A stretch of DNA of 13,124 bases, taken from NCBI GenBank assembly GCA_937874695.1, contig CALNAJ010000037.1, positions 1-13,124 on the forward strand, given 5' to 3'. Under the pieces are notes generated by a model. The model worked only from the letters and a program-made list of their open reading frames with translations. It made no database searches and had not been told where the DNA came from. The stretch's first letter is position 1, and each line of letters opens with the position of its first letter. The stretch is from an uncultured Lactobacillus sp. Lineage in GTDB: Bacteria; Bacillota; Bacilli; Lactobacillales; Lactobacillaceae. Positions 12,452 to 13,124 of the stretch are shown in pieces. A program made the position numbers and the translations under genes.

Positions 12452-13018
12452 ATGTTAAAGAAAGTTGTTAAATGGACAGTGTTAGTTATCGCCACCATCG
12501 TCTTGACTCTCACAAGTTTCAGCACTACGATTCTCGCATCCGCAAGCAAGCCAACACCCTCATGGGGCAGTTGGAATGACACCACCATTACTTACAAGAC
12601 CAACACCTCCTCCTCTTACTACAAGAGTGTTTGGAAGAACGCCGTTAAGCGTTGGAACAAGGTTGGTGTGGTTCAGTTAAAGGCTGCTAAGAGCGGCGAA
12701 AAGGCTGACATCACCTTAACTTCTTCCCAATCATTAAGCACCAAGAGCGGCAAGTTGGCTGGTTACACGAACTACTCATACTTAAAGAAGAGCGACAACA
12801 ACCAAATCGTTTCCGCTAAGTCCACGTTGAACCGGAGCCTCTTAACCAAGTACGGTTACACCAAGAGCCAACGGACCAACGTTGCTACCCATGAAATCGG
12901 CCATGCCTTAGGCTTGAGCCATTCCGGTGACAAGTCCAGCGTGATGTACGCTTCCGATCGTTACGCTTCCATCGACCGTCAAGATAAGGTCGGCTTACAA
13001 GACGCTTACGAAGGCTAA
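12452..13018 (+). CDS. Secreted matrixin-type (M10) zinc metalloprotease
   Basis: The 188-residue protein has a classic signal peptide: a basic MLKKVVK start, hydrophobic residues 8-29, and probable cleavage after ILASA near residue 31. The mature part begins with WGSWNDTTITYKT and a helix around WKNAVKRWNKV, as in the catalytic domain of matrixins. The zinc site HEIGHALGLSH (147-157) has ligands H147, H151 and H157 and catalytic E148. The Met-turn SSVMY (M165) follows. Family members cut peptide bonds; the substrate here is unknown. There is no propeptide and no cysteine anywhere, so the usual cysteine-switch latency is absent. It lacks a cell-wall anchor and is probably released. The ribosome binding site AAGTAGG (12437-12443) is modest. 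An insertion-sequence end begins 52 bases after the stop, and no terminator is seen between. Confidence 0.88.
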   Translation: MLKKVVKWTVLVIATIVLTLTSFSTTILASASKPTPSWGSWNDTTITYKTNTSSSYYKSVWKNAVKRWNKVGVVQLKAAKSGEKADITLTSSQSLSTKSGKLAGYTNYSYLKKSDNNQIVSAKSTLNRSLLTKYGYTKSQRTNVATHEIGHALGLSHSGDKSSVMYASDRYASIDRQDKVGLQDAYEG

Positions 13019-13069
13019 TCCATCCAGCTTCAACAACTTTCTAAATAACCTACAAAATCCTAGCCTGTC

Positions 13070-13124
13070 TGAAGTGCAACACAAAAGTTAGACAAAAGTA
13101 AATATTATTATGCCGCTAAGGTAT
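13070..13124 (+). mobile_element. Left end of an IS3-family (IS150-group) insertion sequence, cut by the window edge
   Basis: From 13070 the sequence reads TGAAGTGCAACAC followed by AAAAGTTAGACA. This closely resembles the terminal inverted repeat of IS150-group elements (TGAACTGCACCCC, then AAAAGTTAGACA), recalled from memory. A possible orfA start follows at 13110. The other end and the target duplication lie outside the window. Length and completeness are unknown. Confidence 0.5.
13110..13124 (+). CDS. Possible start of IS3-family orfA (transposase helix-turn-helix subunit), partial
   Basis: ATG at 13110 begins the five visible codons MPLRY, then the window ends. IS150-group orfA proteins often open with a short basic stretch ending in Tyr before a helix-turn-helix, and the position 40 bases inside the element end is typical. 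No clear ribosome binding site is visible, and five codons cannot prove a gene. Confidence 0.3.

Noticed and set aside
1..13124. tRNA or rRNA genes, CRISPR arrays, phage or multi-gene defence systems
   Set aside because: Looked for on both strands; none of their signatures were seen.

Overview
The window looks like chromosomal DNA from a lactic acid bacterium of the Lactobacillaceae. The evidence is the Shine-Dalgarno (SD) spacing, frequent TTG starts, a GH65 sugar phosphorylase paired with beta-phosphoglucomutase, a Lactobacillus-type deoxynucleoside kinase, and an SMK-box (SAM-III) riboswitch in front of metK, a layout typical of Lactobacillales. Base composition near 50% GC would suit Levilactobacillus or a relative, but I cannot fix the species.

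Layout. Positions 1-139 are a run of hairpins ending in a rho-independent terminator. Two adjoining hairpins carry almost the same C-rich loop (CCCCCA), which makes this the best candidate for an undescribed element, a small RNA. A small membrane protein gene (178-381, -) follows. Next is the disaccharide operon (656-4058, +): a long GH65 phosphorylase and pgmB behind a LacI-type operator that overlaps the promoter. The operon ends at a strong terminator. A Cof-type HAD phosphatase (-) and a deoxynucleoside kinase (+) are transcribed divergently from 5106-5260. A 14-helix-type MFS drug exporter and a DUF960-like protein form a minus-strand unit that shares a bidirectional terminator with the kinase. 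metK (-) is controlled by the SMK box and lies back-to-back with a polytopic membrane protein gene (+). Small unknown genes follow (10324-10668 +, 10790-11386 -), then a YbjQ/UPF0145 gene (+). The 10790-11386 and YbjQ genes share a divergent promoter region, and the minus-strand gene may have a leader of about 260 nt. The window closes with a secreted matrixin-type zinc protease and what looks like the left end of an IS3-family (IS150-group) insertion sequence that runs off the edge.

How the genes work together. The phosphorylase splits a glucose disaccharide with phosphate to beta-glucose 1-phosphate and glucose. The mutase converts beta-glucose 1-phosphate to glucose 6-phosphate for glycolysis, so one sugar is activated without ATP. 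MetK makes S-adenosylmethionine, and its own mRNA leader senses that product. The other genes are mostly single transcription units separated by clear terminators. I see no tRNA, rRNA, CRISPR array or prophage genes, and no multi-gene defence system.

Several CDS starts were moved inward from the longest reading frame because of SD position: 6289 (-), 9494, 10324 and 11743 (+).
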